This document shows positions 37,007 through 49,865 of a DNA stretch of 64,000 nucleotides, piece by piece. The notes beneath the pieces were generated by a model that saw nothing but the letters and a program-made list of their open reading frames with translations, was not told where the DNA came from and made no database searches. The stretch's first letter is position 1, and each line of letters begins with the position of its first letter. The position numbers and the translations under genes are program-made. Source of the DNA: Lobulomyces angularis (taxonomy: Eukaryota > Chytridiomycota > Chytridiomycetes > Lobulomycetales > Lobulomycetaceae); the NCBI GenBank assembly GCA_027604685.1, contig JADHYX010000007.1:1-64000 (forward strand), written 5' to 3'.

Positions 37007-37544
37007 GAATTCTGTGTATTTGTACTGACAAAGTGTAATAGAATAAAGACATGATAAAAACCCTCAAGAATCTCAACTAAACTGTTAATAAGCTCTGTTT
37101 ATAAAAATTGCGAAAAACTTAACATAAGTAATATATGGATGATGATAGAATGAAAATACTAAAAGCAGTAGAATATTCGTGGAATTGCCTAGTTCAAATT
37201 CAATTAAAACAATATACAGTAGTTTTTAAACGTAAATGGTTCGCTTGACATAAATTAATTTTGCTAGGATTAACATTATTTTGCCAATTAATTATTTTTT
37301 TTATTTTTGTTAATCATATGTAAAACAAAAAGGTCGATTGTAAAATGAAATCACTCTTTGAAATTACTCAAGAATTTTGCATTCTAAATAAAAAGAAAAT
37401 AAAACTATCAATAATACACTTTCACATAAACATAGAAGCGCGTCAACTCTTAATGGAAAGGTTTAAGATTGTGCTAACTTCGTCTAAATTGGAATTTTGT
37501 AATTAATTGAAAGAATACGAGGAAAGTTAATTTTTACCGTTGTA
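37007..37544. other. Intergenic region
   Basis: About 540 bases upstream of the SNF2 gene and downstream of the small membrane protein. No feature supported. Confidence 0.55.
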
Positions 37545-37931
37545 TTAGTTAATTGCATAGTGAGCATCAGAATGCTCTAGTTTGTTTAACATACTGTAAT
37601 TTTCCACTTCATTTTTATTAAAATAAAGAGTTCTAGGAACAGAATCATCAGAACTTTTAGTAATATGCGATGGACTTGAATCCAACGCGCTATGCGAATG
37701 AAGGACTTCGTAACGGTAGCAGTCGTAACTTTGGTTAAAATTGTGATTTTGCTTTCTTGAATACAACGGCAGTCCTTTGAACTTTTCTGTTGTTAACAAG
37801 TCTTTCGTAACATCTATTAATAATGACTAAAAATAAGAAATTTACTAATTAGAGCTGTTAAATATTGGTGAGTGGCTTACAAGTCCTATAAGAATCAAAG
37901 AAACAAATATTATTATCCATATAATTGCCAT
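37545..37931 (-). CDS. Small single-pass membrane protein, unknown
   Basis: Two exons: ATG 37929-37931 with MAIIWIIIFVSLILIGL up to GTAAGC, then an exon from about 37825 to the stop at 37545. Together they give ~110 residues. An N-terminal hydrophobic helix (membrane anchor or signal) is followed by a hydrophilic Ser/His/Tyr-rich domain (YSRKQNHNFNQSYDCYRYEV). No family recognised. The in-frame junction and the clear hydrophobic start make it a likely gene. It lies between the SNF2 and MED12 genes on the same strand. Confidence 0.55.
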
Positions 37932-38353
37932 CTGAAAATTATATATATATATATTGAAGTTGATCAATATATAGAATAAGAGTTTTTTTTTTATTCTCTT
38001 ATTTTTGAAACCTTTTTTTTAAATTTCCTTTATTTTTTTTATTTTTTTTTTTAAATTCTTAATATTTTTTTAGCCAATCACTTTTTTTCAAATATGTAAG
38101 TTCTTGAGAAATTTGTATATCTATTATTTTCATAAATCTACATTATTACAATTAAGAGATAGGAAAAAATATAAATAAGCAATCTGAATTAAAAAATGAA
38201 TTGGTTTATGCATTATAAAAATTAAAATAAAATATTGTACAAGTTCTAATATTTGCTGTTTGGCATAAAACCAATCAATATTGGAAAAAAATCTAAAATT
38301 CACTATATTTTCTTTTTAACGAATTTTGTTTCCATTCCTTTCTCCATCCAGAT
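37932..38353. other. Intergenic low complexity
   Basis: Contains TA microsatellite (about 37938-37955) and T-rich tracts (37983-38080). No gene found. Confidence 0.6.
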
Positions 38354-41300
38354 TCATACAAGCTTTTGTAAGTTAGTTCTTTGCATCCTAGCATCAACTA
38401 AAATTAAAAAAATTTATTTTGAATGTTATATTACCAACATGAACGGCACCAAACATCGACAGGCTAATCGGTGTATTATTTAAGTAGGCAGTGGGAGTGG
38501 TGTTTTTTGATGACACAGTAACTGGCTCCGCCCAATCTTCCAGCCATTCCCTAAATGACTTATTAAAAACAATTCTTTGATACTTTATTACCAAGGTCGT
38601 AAATTGAAAGGGTTTGTGTTTACCAAATTATTGTTTTTGTCCAAAGATACAACATTCAAATTATAAGTGTAAACATTATTCACTTTCCATGGCATTATTT
38701 GATTAATTCTACCTTGCGATTTACTGGGTATAATTAAAACTCTTTGCAATTCCTATTGAGTTTATATAAAATAAAAATATCAATAATAGTAAAATAAATT
38801 CGCACCTTTAATTCATCCATTAAGTAGTCATCATCATTTAACCACCACACCAGATCTAACAAAAATGAAAACAATTCTTCGTCTTCGTGCAAATATAGTA
38901 TTTTTGATGTCAAAAGTTGGATTAGGCATCTCACATAAGAAACAAGTTGGCAAGACTTAGCGTTATTGATTATAAATGGTATAAATGGTACTAGAATGTT
39001 GAGAAAAAAATATAACCTAAATGATACTTAGATTAATAAATTCAATTCAAAAATTTAACCAAGATCTTGCATTTTTCGAAAAATCTAACTCCTCAATATT
39101 TGATTCCTATTATTTAATGTTAAACTATATATAATAAAAAAATTCAACAACCTTTTCATCAAGACTACAATTAGGCAACGGTGCACTGATGATGCTGTCC
39201 TCATGTTGCTATTAAGAAAGAGTTAATAAAATAAAAAATAAAAACCAGATTACTTTTAATTTTTTTTGTAGATACTGTAAACTCTCACAAAGTTCGTTGC
39301 AAATATAAATTAAATCATTTTTAAGGTTTGTCAAGTTGTTGTCACTGCTGGGATTCTTTGCGGTTTTCTCAATTAATGAATTTAAAAGCAAACCTACCGA
39401 AAGAAAAATAAGAAGGTGAAAAAAAAGATTAAAAACCGGAAAAAGTTGCAAATGAATCAAGCATGTCTTTTCGCATTAAAACATCCTTTAACCAAAGAAA
39501 AGACTCATCGAAAGTACTTTCACTGTCACCTTCTGCTAAACTTTTCAAATTTCGAAATAATATAGAAAATCTTTTCAAGACAGTATAAGGAACATTATAT
39601 GTAGCATCCAAAGAGTCAATAAAACACATAAGCAAATTCTCGTTTAACTTTCTTTTCACCACTAACTCAAAAATGTAATCTCCTAGCGCCTCTGTAAATT
39701 TTTCCAGAGTTTTATTTTCCTTTGATTGTAAACTGGATGCGTGGTTTAGAAGAATTTCTAGTCTAATTTTAGTAATCTTCCAAGTAAATTTATTTAAATT
39801 AGATAATATTTCTTGCATAGAAATTATTATTTCATTATTGCTAATTAAAGGAGCATTAAAGTTTGTGTCAACCAAAATGGTTTTTAAAACTAAAATAGGT
39901 AAAATTTCATTGCTAGATTCAGTCTCTTTCACATTCACTTTTGTCGACGTTAATGAGGAGTCCAAAAGTTTCAACATTTTTACACCATCTAAACAAAATA
40001 ATGTCAATTTTCAAAATTCGTTAAGAACTTCTTTTTCTAAATTACCTTCCAGAAATAAAACTTTAATCCAACTACCTGACATAGATATGCTATATATAAT
40101 GTCTTGCCTAATTTTAAATAAATGAATTATTGAAATATTCTGTGAATCGACTTTTTCTTTCAGTTCCTGAAGCTTGATTGTTCGGTCTAATATTTTCATG
40201 CATATTGATAAAGAATTTTCTTTACGAAATTCTGATAAACGTATTGTTTTTAACGTATGAATATCGTATATTTGAAAAAAATTCTGGGATAATAAATCTT
40301 CATTAGCTAGTATCTGATAAGTTAGTGACATTACATTGACAATTAGAGGTAAGCGAAGCAACTAAAAACAAATGAAAACAATTATCATTAATAACACCTT
40401 AAAAGGATTCAAGTATTACAATAAAATTACTGCAAATTTGCTGCAAAAGTGGTAAGCAAACTTTCTCCAAAATTTCGATTGCGGAGCAACATCTATTAGC
40501 AACTAATGATGAAAACCAAATTACAACCCAACAATAACCAGTTTCATCATGGGAATTTAATTGAGGATACTTAGTTGTTTTGTCTATATTTTCTTTCCAA
40601 TTTAAAATATCATTAATAATAATTTGTTTCATAAATCCGTTTTGACTTTGACAATCCTTTAGTATTTTACAAAATAAATCCATACATTTTCGGAGCTCAA
40701 ACCTATAAAAAATTAAGAAGATACAATTAAAAATGTAATATTAACCTATCAAGGTTGCTTCTTTGAAAAGAAGATAGAATGTCCACAAATTTCAGATACA
40801 AATCTCTATTTGCAGAAAAAGAAGCGGAATATTTCCACTTCAATTTAGAATTAATGGCTGGTACTGAGAGGGTATTCCAGCTGTTGTGGTCTGTTAGTTC
40901 ACTAATATCTTTTGCTTCAAACAAAACATCCCTTCCCGGAGTAGTCAGCGACCGTAAATCTAAATCCAACTGATTCGCCTCGTTCGCCGTTATCGTTTTT
41001 ATGCGGGCAGTCTTAAGTAAGTGTATGGAGTACTGCAGCAATCTTAAATGAGACATTGATTTCGATTTTAATTCCTTGTGCTGAAGATGTTAAAAACTGA
41101 AAGTTGTAAATGAATATACTTTATCGTAAACAGCTGTAAAGAGTCTAATTGTCTTGTTCATGGCAAAAACGGCAGACTCATGCTTTTCAAAGGAATCCAG
41201 AACATAGTTGAACACTTCTCTTTCAACGGAATTTGTAATTGTCCAAATGGAAACCTAACATAGGAGGTGTATTTTTAGGATCTATAATATAAAATATTTG

Positions 41301-44146
41301 TTGAATCACCTCTACTACAGAGCGAATATCTTCTAACTGCTCAAAAAGATTGATTAAAGTAGTATATTGCTCGCTATTTAATAAAGATCCACTAATTGTA
41401 AGATTCGATTTCCAATTATCAAGAGAAGCTCTAAAATAAAAGTTATAAATAAAAAGGATGTAAATTACCCAGCATGATTTACAACATAAGAGTAAATATG
41501 TGACTTTATCCAATCACAAAGTTTTATTTGACAATATCTCTTCATTTTTGAATTCAATAAATCCATTATTTTGTAAAGAACCACATAAAACTCCTCCTTA
41601 GCATTTCTAAATGGATATGTTATGGAGGAGGCAGGTATTGAATTAAAAATATTAGGAAATAAAACTTTTAAATGATGTTTTATTAAAGAAATATTTTCTT
41701 CCATCGTATCTTCGGAATTGCACCTCTGTAAGTAATAAATTAGGTCATGAGTAAAAATATTTTTAGGTTACTTCTCCGTATGCTCCATATAAAGTGACGC
41801 GCCTAAGATTAATTTGATACAGTTCAGCATTGTACAAAGGCAGTTCTTTTAAAAGGCGATAAAACCAAGCCTTTTTCTATAAAGCTTAAAAAAAATTACA
41901 ATTCTTTATTTTGTATACCACTTCATTTGTGTTAAAACATTCTAGATCCCCTCTAGAAATGACCCTTTGAAGAAACATCTGATAAGAAAATAACCTTAAA
42001 TGTCCTAATTCCCCAAATAAATGGAAGACTCTACAAGCTATACCAAATTTAAAACGCAACTTATATGAATACTAACCATCAATATCATCATCGTCACAAA
42101 TAACCTCTAAAAAATGGACTAAATGGTCTTGCAATTTATTTCTCAGTTTGAGCTTTTCTTCCAATTTTTTTAATAGTGTACCTACAAGAAAAGGACGATG
42201 ACAATTTTTCTGAATACTTTTGATACTCCAGTCGCACAGTTTGTGGATAGCATATTCTAATTTGTCTAATCCAGTTTTTTCGAAACCATAATATGCAACC
42301 CATTCCTCAAACACATCTTCCAAGTCCATATCGCAATTAAAATTATTCAGTTGGTGATACTCGATATTCGAATAAGAATAATTGTTAAAATCTCTACAAA
42401 GCAATAACCTTTCATTTCGTTTCTTAATGACGTGATGAAGACATTTTAGGGTGCCAGAAAGTTCTTCTTTAAAATTAGGAGGCTAGCAAATCACTACTGG
42501 TAAAAACAATATTTAAAATTTTTATATAATTTAAACCATTGTTGTCGGGAGTTCAAAATTAAAGCATTCTGTGAAAACATCCTCATATGAGTTCCACATT
42601 TTTGGACTAACTACAGTATCAGGAGAATTCAAAATAGAACTCTGAAGCAAAAACATTAAGTTGTGATAAAGTGTATGGATAATTTTTGTTTGGTTTTTAA
42701 ATGACCTAATCTAAAATAAAAAAATTAGATTAAAATGGAATCCATTGTTATTACCCTCTGAATTTTTTTCAAGCATGTTTCATTCAAAATTTTCACCAAT
42801 ACTCTCGACTTACTATACTCTTTGATAAATGCAAATAAAATTCCGAATAAAAAAGATGTCTAATGAAAATTATTTAGCATGGAGTTTAATTAAAAACGAA
42901 CTTGATCGAAGTTAGCGGCGTCAAAGTACGTTAATATAACCTTTAAAAAATAACGCTGGTCTAATAATCCTTCAGCATATTGCCATTTAATTAGCTGTAC
43001 GCTTAATTTTTTTGAAAAAAGTTTATTCGTTATTTTAAAATTATATCAATTACAAATAATTCCATTGATGCAAAAAATGTTGAATATCTGCAGGGCTATC
43101 AAAATTTTTCACTGAATCATTGATGTTGCTGGAAATTTTTTTGTTTGAGTGATGATGATGACTTTTGTCCTTAACGATTAATTCCAGCTGCTTTTTTAAA
43201 TATGCAGTTACAATTATTGTCCATTGACGTGCTAAATCAACTACAGCATCTGGGCGCTTTTTCATTTTCATCTAGAAATGAATTCCAAAATTAAAAGACA
43301 GATATGTTTTTAATTACTGCATTTTCCTCTATTTTTTCTTATGTTAAGATTAAAAAATCTTTTTTTTAGATACCATCAAGATTTAGTACTTTGATTAACC
43401 AAACCGCACGCACCATTGAAACTTTCTTTGTCACCAAAGTCTCCAGTAGTTTTTCGTTTTTGTAGCCATGTGGAACATTTTTTGATAAATTCCTGAGGCT
43501 AAAAAGAATGAATAAGTGCTGAGAGTTTAGCAAATGATTTATAACGATTAATTCCAACCTTTCTTCCCCTTGAACCAAATCATTTATCCAGTTCACTCTT
43601 TTTTGGTCTGATAACAATTGCCTTGCTGGTGGAGAAAATACAGAATTGCTTTTTAAAAATTAAAAAAAAAAATTTGATAACAATTAGATAATGCTACTTG
43701 CTAATTTCACTCAGATTATTTTGAGCCTTAAATAGTTCACCGGAAAAAGCAGAAAGTTGATTTATTACTTTTTGATCTTTTAAGATTTCAGATAGAGACT
43801 CGAATGCAGAATCATTATCATTCTTTATAATGTCATGGTCGATAAAACCAAACTGATTAAAATAAAAGATTAATTTAAAAAAAAAATCTTTAATAAACAG
43901 AATAATTATTATAAAAGACCTTCGCAGTAGTTTCATTTAAAATATCCTCTTGCTGGTCCTTCTGTTGGGGAAAAACATCAGCATAACCTAAACACAAATT
44001 TAAATTAAAGTAAAATGAAAAAAAAAAAAATTACCCAATTCAGTGTTTAATAATTTTAAGATTGGGGGTGATAATGAGTAAGATACTACTGGTGTGTTTG
44101 TCGCTCTAGCTTTGCTGTTTTGATTTGGATACGAAGTCCAATTCAT
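38354..44146 (-). CDS. MED12: Mediator complex subunit 12 (MED12 / Srb8)
   Basis: Largest gene of the window, more than 20 exons and about 1,600 residues. ATG 44144-44146, stop 38354-38356. The N-terminus carries the MED12 signatures GYADVFPQQKDQQEDILNE and VFQFGFIDHD, then VSMVRAVWLIKVLNLDGI (43370-43430), RQWTIIVTAYLKKQLEL, and IKWQYAEGLLDQRYFL. The middle is helical, as expected for the LCEWA/PQL core. The C-terminus ends TNPFNLRPW..FREWLEDWAEPV..LSMFGAVHVVDARM, matching the W-x-F-G-x-V-R-x-D-R motif near the end of the conserved region of human MED12. It is a scaffold of the CDK8 kinase module that represses or tunes RNA polymerase II transcription. The Gln-rich tail of animals is absent. 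Exon limits in the middle are approximate. Confidence 0.85.
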
Positions 44147-44462
44147 GCAAGGTTTTTTAATTGCTTTAAAGTTATCAAAAAAAAGTAATCTTTTTTAAAG
44201 CGAAAAAAAGGTTATGCAAATTGAAGTTTGACGTGAATGATTTTACAAAATGACAATTTCAAAATGTCAGCCTTTGAAATAAACGGATCAAAACGTTTCC
44301 AAAGAAACTGCTTGATACAAGAAAAAAAAAAAGAAATCAAATCTAAAAAGGATTTCTTTTTAAATGCAATTTTAGAATTATTGCACAAATTTTTAAAAAA
44401 AAAATTAAAAAAAATTTTTTGGGTTAAAAAAATTTCAAATCATTAAGTAGCTAATTATATTA
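44147..44462. other. Divergent promoter region of MED12 and PI31 genes
   Basis: About 315 bases. A 65-codon Lys-rich frame (about 44264-44446) is present but looks like AT-rich chance coding. No other feature. Confidence 0.5.
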
Positions 44463-45564
44463 ATGAGTGACATCGATTTTATTAAAAAACATATCACTGA
44501 TGATATATGCAATTTTAGATCAGAATCTGATGTAGTTTTTTTTATTGCTCATGCAACTTTTTTGGAAAATGGTTTTAGATTAGCAAAGGTTAATGCCCAG
44601 AATACAACAATTGTTACTCAGGAGTGGAACAATCAAACCGACTCTTTTCACTTTAGCTATAAACATGACTCTTCAAGTTTAACCTTTGTCTTGAAAGGGT
44701 TAAGCGTTGTGGATAGTTTACTTTTCATTGCCAGTACGGAGGAGGTAATATTTGAAGGTAGCATTTTAAAGTAATTGAATTTCTTTTTCTTTTAATAGGA
44801 CAAAAAGCTTTTTAAATTAGATTTCAAACCCTCAAAACTAGTTTGTCAAAATTTTAAGTCTTTTCCAATTTCAAAAAAGGAGGATTTTAATAAAAATATT
44901 TTTGAAAATTTAGCTGAGTTAAGAGAATTTAAAACTTTGTTAAAAACTGAGTTGATACAGAAATTAGCTCCAAATTTGAAGGGAACGGATACTGTTGCAG
45001 CAGAAACCGATAGTACAAGAGTTGAACCAACAAGTTCAGCTAATAACTACAACCCTCAGCCTTTTCACGGTATCCCAGCTAATCGACAACCCTCAAATAA
45101 TTTTAACCCCCAGTATGGTAATCCTTACAGTATTGGAGACGCTGATTTAGATCCTTTTGCAGCTGCTCCTGGTATGTCTCCATTTGGTAGATTTACTCCA
45201 GGAAGTGGTAATGGTATGACAGGTATGTTATTTTAGAACACCGTGGAGAGTAAATAATTATTAGTGGGACCAGGACATTCTATGTTTAATCAACCTGGTT
45301 ATAATCCGGAATCGCACCCAAGATACCCTGACTCGCATATTCCTCCCGAATCGGTAGCATAATTTTTACAATTTCAATTTTTTTTTTTTTTTATGAGTTT
45401 TTGTTGGGTAGGTTCCTCCAAATGCCAGATTTGATCCTGTTGGCCCATTTGCACCAAGACCTGCTTTTCCTGGAAGTAGAGGAAGTGGGAGAGTAAGCCA
45501 GTTCAGCGGTGAACCTGATAATGACTTGGAACCTTTCAATCCTGCGGATCACATGTTTTATTGA
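44463..45564 (+). CDS. PI31 proteasome regulator (PSMF1 / Fub1-like)
   Basis: MSDIDFIKKHITDDICNFRS start (ATG 44463-44465), four exons, about 300 residues. The N-terminal FP domain (44463-44940) includes FFIAHATFLENGFRL..LTFVLKGLSVVDSLLFIAS. A Pro/Asn/Gly-rich disordered tail (NPYSIGDADLDPFAAAPGMS; GPGHSMFNQPGYNP; PPNARFDPVGPFAPRPAFPG) follows. These match the DLDP..P..GMIV, GPDHPMF and PPGARFDP.GP blocks of PI31. The last residues, NPADHMFY, replace the usual D-x-M-Y-L HbYX-type end. PI31 binds the 20S proteasome chamber and acts as an inhibitor and transport adaptor. Convergent with Kap123. Confidence 0.9.
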
Positions 45565-45957
45565 AACAGTAAAGATTGCAAGTAAATAATATATATATTT
45601 TAAAAAAAAAATTTTCTTTACCATTTTTTTGTTTTATTGTTTTTATATTTAGTTTATAATTCTTTTTGTTACTGTTTTATGTTTTAGTGTAGATAAAAAA
45701 ATAAAAAAAAATAAAAAAAATTCTAAACATTCATAAATAATATGTATTTTTTTTAAATTTTTTATTTAAAAAAATTTTCTTCTAATTCAATAATAACAAA
45801 AAAAGAAAGAGTATTAATAATAATAATTAAAAAGAGGAAAGGAATTAAGAAAAAAAATTCTATAACAATAAAATAAAAATAATAATATAAAAGTTTTTTT
45901 TTTCTGGGAATGGTATTGATATTTCCTTTTCTGTAAAATTTTTTTTTTTTTTTTCTT
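45565..45957. other. Convergent intergenic region
   Basis: About 390 bases of nearly pure A/T with TAATAATAA-type runs. 3' flanks of PI31 and Kap123 only. Confidence 0.6.
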
Positions 45958-48900
45958 TTAACTGTGAATAATATTGTTTATAATTTTAGAATGTTCTTCC
46001 CCTAAAGAGGATAATAATCCTTGTAAAGTTTGATTGTCTGTAGCAATTATTTTTAAAAACTAAAAAAAAAAAAAAAATTATTTTAAGAATTAAAAAAAAA
46101 AAAATAAACAATACCTCCTTCACAAGCTTTTTCGTTTTCAAGTCAAAATTTTCAAAACTGGTACTTATTAGTCTAAATAACCAACTCAAGTTAACTTCGG
46201 CTAGTCCTTTAGTAACACAAAGTATTAAACATTCCATAACCACTTTATACTCTAGGTAGTCTTTTTCTAATGGTAAATTTTCCATTAAAATTGGTAAAAT
46301 TTGATCCAATGGTAAAACAGATGGATTTTTAATAATAATTCTTGAAACAGCTCCTAAAGCGTTGTCTTTTAGATTAATAGTAGAATTTTTTTTATGTGTA
46401 GTAATCAGTGGCTGAATTGAATGAAGAATTGACATGCAGTGTTGTTCAATGTTTGCGTACTGATACAAGACTAGTTTCAATTTTTATTTAAATTAAAAAA
46501 ATAAAAATTTTATTTAAATATCATACTTCCTATTCCATAAGCACCGTTGCTTCTTACTTCCTCAGCTTCGTCTCTTAAGGCAGCAGAAAGTAGACTTAAA
46601 AATTCTTGAACATAATTTGTGATGGCTATAAAAAATAACAACAGTAAGTAAGTTAAAAAGATTAATACTTACAAAATTTCAACCCCTCTGCAACTTCAGC
46701 TATGGTACCAATTGCCATAGATCGTTCACTGGCACTTCTAGTAGGTTTGAAGTATTTGACAACATATGGATGGAAGTGTTTATAATCATTCAAAAATTGC
46801 TCTCCCAAAACCAAACTTATAGCACAAATTACATCAGCTGCAGCACTGATAACTAAAGCATCTTGTTCACTTTGATCAACATCAACATCAAGACTTGAAG
46901 CATTAGAATGCGGGTTTTCTTCATCATCAAATCCTTTCTGGCATGTATGCTCTCCTTTTAACAACACTAAAATGTTTTTAAAAAGAGCTTCTTTATGGTT
47001 AGGATCAACCAACAAACACGGTCCTACTAATTTTAATGCTTCACTAAAGTTTTGTAGAATATTTATTGCTGTATACCTGAAAAATTAAATTTTTAAAAAT
47101 TAAAATTAAAAAAAAAAAATAATATCATACTTGTCAAATTCTTCATCAAATGAACTTAACACAGCACCAACAACCAATTTTACCATGCTTTCAACGTTAC
47201 TATGTACAGAAACTTTAACAGGTAAACCTAATTGTAAAATGATTTCGAAAAATACAACATTCAACGCAACTAAAAGTTACCTTGTTCCCACTCAGCTGGT
47301 GAACTAATTTTATAGAAAGTGTGTAAAAATAAAAACATGGCACTGGCCGCACTTTTTCTTACTCCTTCAAAATAGTGATCCAGTAATTGGATAAGAATGT
47401 CAATGCTAGGTTCAACATATGCTAAAAAATGGGTGGTAGTACTGCTGAATATTTGTGCCAAAGCGTCAGCAGCAACCTCCTTTTCTTCTGCAATGGCATT
47501 GTTGGCATTGTATTTACTATCTTCATCTTCATTCCCTAAATCTTCATCGTAGTCTTCAAATTCAAAATGATTTTTTTCTTCTTGTTTGCAGCTGGCTAAT
47601 AACGCAGGTACTACGTGTTCCAAATATGGTACAAATTCGGTTGTAAAGACCCTCGCCATAACAGCAAAGAAGCAGAACGAACATTCAATTAATCTGGAAT
47701 CTTTAAAGTGTAATCCTTGATTCACTAAATTCATTAAATCTGGTACATATGGCCTAAATAAATCTTTTCCAACACTACAATATCAAATAAAATAAAAATT
47801 TTAATTGGTAAATACGCTTCTGCTACTGCTGCTAATGTATCTGTAGCAACTCCCCTCAGTATTATCTCGTCCTCAGTAACCTTGGACATAAAAGGCGATA
47901 ACGCATTTATAACAGCGTTGAAATAAGGGACAAATTCCTAGTAATGATGATACTTAAAGTAAATATTGTTAAAAATAATCTACCTTTTTAGAAGCATGAG
48001 CTGCGCTACCTATGGCACCTATTACAGTTGCTTTTAATTCCTGCGATGTGGAAGAGTTTAGTAACAACAATAGCTTTTCCATTAAAGCTGGTAAATATCC
48101 AACCAATTCTGAAGACTCCATTCCTTCGATGATAGCATCTAGTGCATTTGTTGCGTGAGAAAGTGCTGTAACGCTGGAATCATTATTCAATATTTGAAAA
48201 AGCAAAGGCAAAATATGAGCATGATTCATACAAATTTCTTCTTCAAGTTCCTCTGAAAGTATTAAAATTATTTAAAAAAAAATAAAAATGGAAAAAATAA
48301 TTACCTGCAAGGGATCCTAAAGCCATACAGGCAGATTTTCTGACTATGGGATGTTGGTCTTGTAGTCCAGCTTGAATTACTGGCAGAATTCCATCTATTT
48401 TTGCTCTCATAAAATCAGCACAACCGTCAACTATTACTGCCAAAGCCAGCAAACAAGATTTTCTAACACCGAATTCTGGATTTTGGATATAATTAACTAT
48501 AAACTCCATTACTGTCGGGAAAACCTGAGTGGGAGGAAGATTCACTGCAATAGCACTAATGACTTGAAAAGCAGACTTTGAAGGGCAGTCATCTGTATCA
48601 TCTTCATCTGCGAATAATGTTTAAAGAAAAAAATAAATCAAAAAAAATTAAAAACCTTCGTCTTCAGCACCTATAACAAACATTGCTTGTAACATATTCG
48701 GCACCAATTTCAATTTTTGAATCTTACTCCTTTTAATATCAACTGAAAAAATTAAGAAATTCAAAGCCATTACTCTTAAATTAGGGCTTAAATCCTTTTT
48801 AGAAGCTACAGATATAGCAAAATGCACTAAATCTCCAATGTGTCTACTTAGCACTGGTGATTCCTAAAATACGATTAACAGCTCATTTAAAAATGTATTT

Positions 48901-49865
48901 ACAAGGTAAAGCATATCATAAAACACTTCAAAGCCTTTCGATGCCATATCTTCATCATCATTCGCTAAAGCTTGTTCTAATACGCCAACCATCTTTGGAA
49001 TAAAAGTTTGAAAGGTTTTCTATGATTTTATATTTAATTAATTAATTAAAAAGAAAATTAAATTTCATACAATTAATTCGACATCATCACTATCCAAGCA
49101 ATCTGCAACCTTTCCAAGCGATCTCAATGTGAAGATTCTAACCAAAAAACTATCAGCGTCATTAATGGTTATGCTAAAGAGGTTTAACAAATTTCCAAAC
49201 ATATTTTGATATTGATCCTGCAAATCAATTAAAGTATCAAAGAGATCAAAAAGAACAGAAATTCCAACCTTAAAAATTTTTCTTTAATGAGATGAAGTAA
49301 AATAAAATTTTTTTTACTTCACGGTGCACGGAAACTCCACTATTACAACACTCAAATAGCCAAGGAACAAGATTTTGCCACTGGCTTAAAGGAATTTCAA
49401 TTTTAGCAATTTGTGATATAACTCGAGATAAGGATAATCTAGTTAATGTGCTAGTAAAAAAAAAAAAGTAAGATATGAGTATTTATTGAAAAATTAAAAA
49501 AAAAATATATATACTGTTGTTCTCTTAAAATCAAATCTAAAACATTTTGCTTAATAAGATTTTTATCATTTTGTAAAACGTTTAACCACTGCTTCGAAAT
49601 CCTTTTTGAACATTCTATGGCCGCAAGCTGCCTTAAATGATTTTCAGGGTTATTAGCTGCAATAGATAATAGAGTGATAATGGCTAAGTCGTTCTTTAAA
49701 TGAGTTTGCAATTTCGAAGTTGCTTGTTTTATTAAATTGTTGTCATTTGATGTTGATTGAGATAATAGTAATACGAGTTCATTTCCATATTCCTAAATAA
49801 AATTCATTAAATGTAAAACTTAATAAAAAAGAATTAATTTTTGGTATTACTTCTGGAGAAACCAT
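45958..49865 (-). CDS. KAP123: Karyopherin beta Kap123 / importin-4
   Basis: About 1,050 residues of HEAT repeats in ~14 exons; ATG 49863-49865, stop 45958-45960. N-terminal importin-beta region: NNPENHLRQLAAIECSKRIS followed by QWLNVLQ. Typical HEAT units include NPEFGVRKSCLLALAVIVDG, QAGLQDQHPIVRKSACMALG, YFEGVRKSAASAMFLFLHTF, the acidic loop HFEFEDYDEDLGNEDEDSKY before EEKEVAADALAQIFSSTTTH, and SASERSMAIGTIAEVAEGLK. The acidic loop preceding EEKE.A.D.L is characteristic of Kap123/IPO4. It imports ribosomal proteins and histones H3/H4 into the nucleus with RanGTP. Confidence 0.92.

Noticed and set aside
44237..44446. 65-codon Lys-rich frame between MED12 and PI31
   Set aside because: Composition follows the local A-rich sequence, there is no family signature, and it lies in a divergent promoter region.
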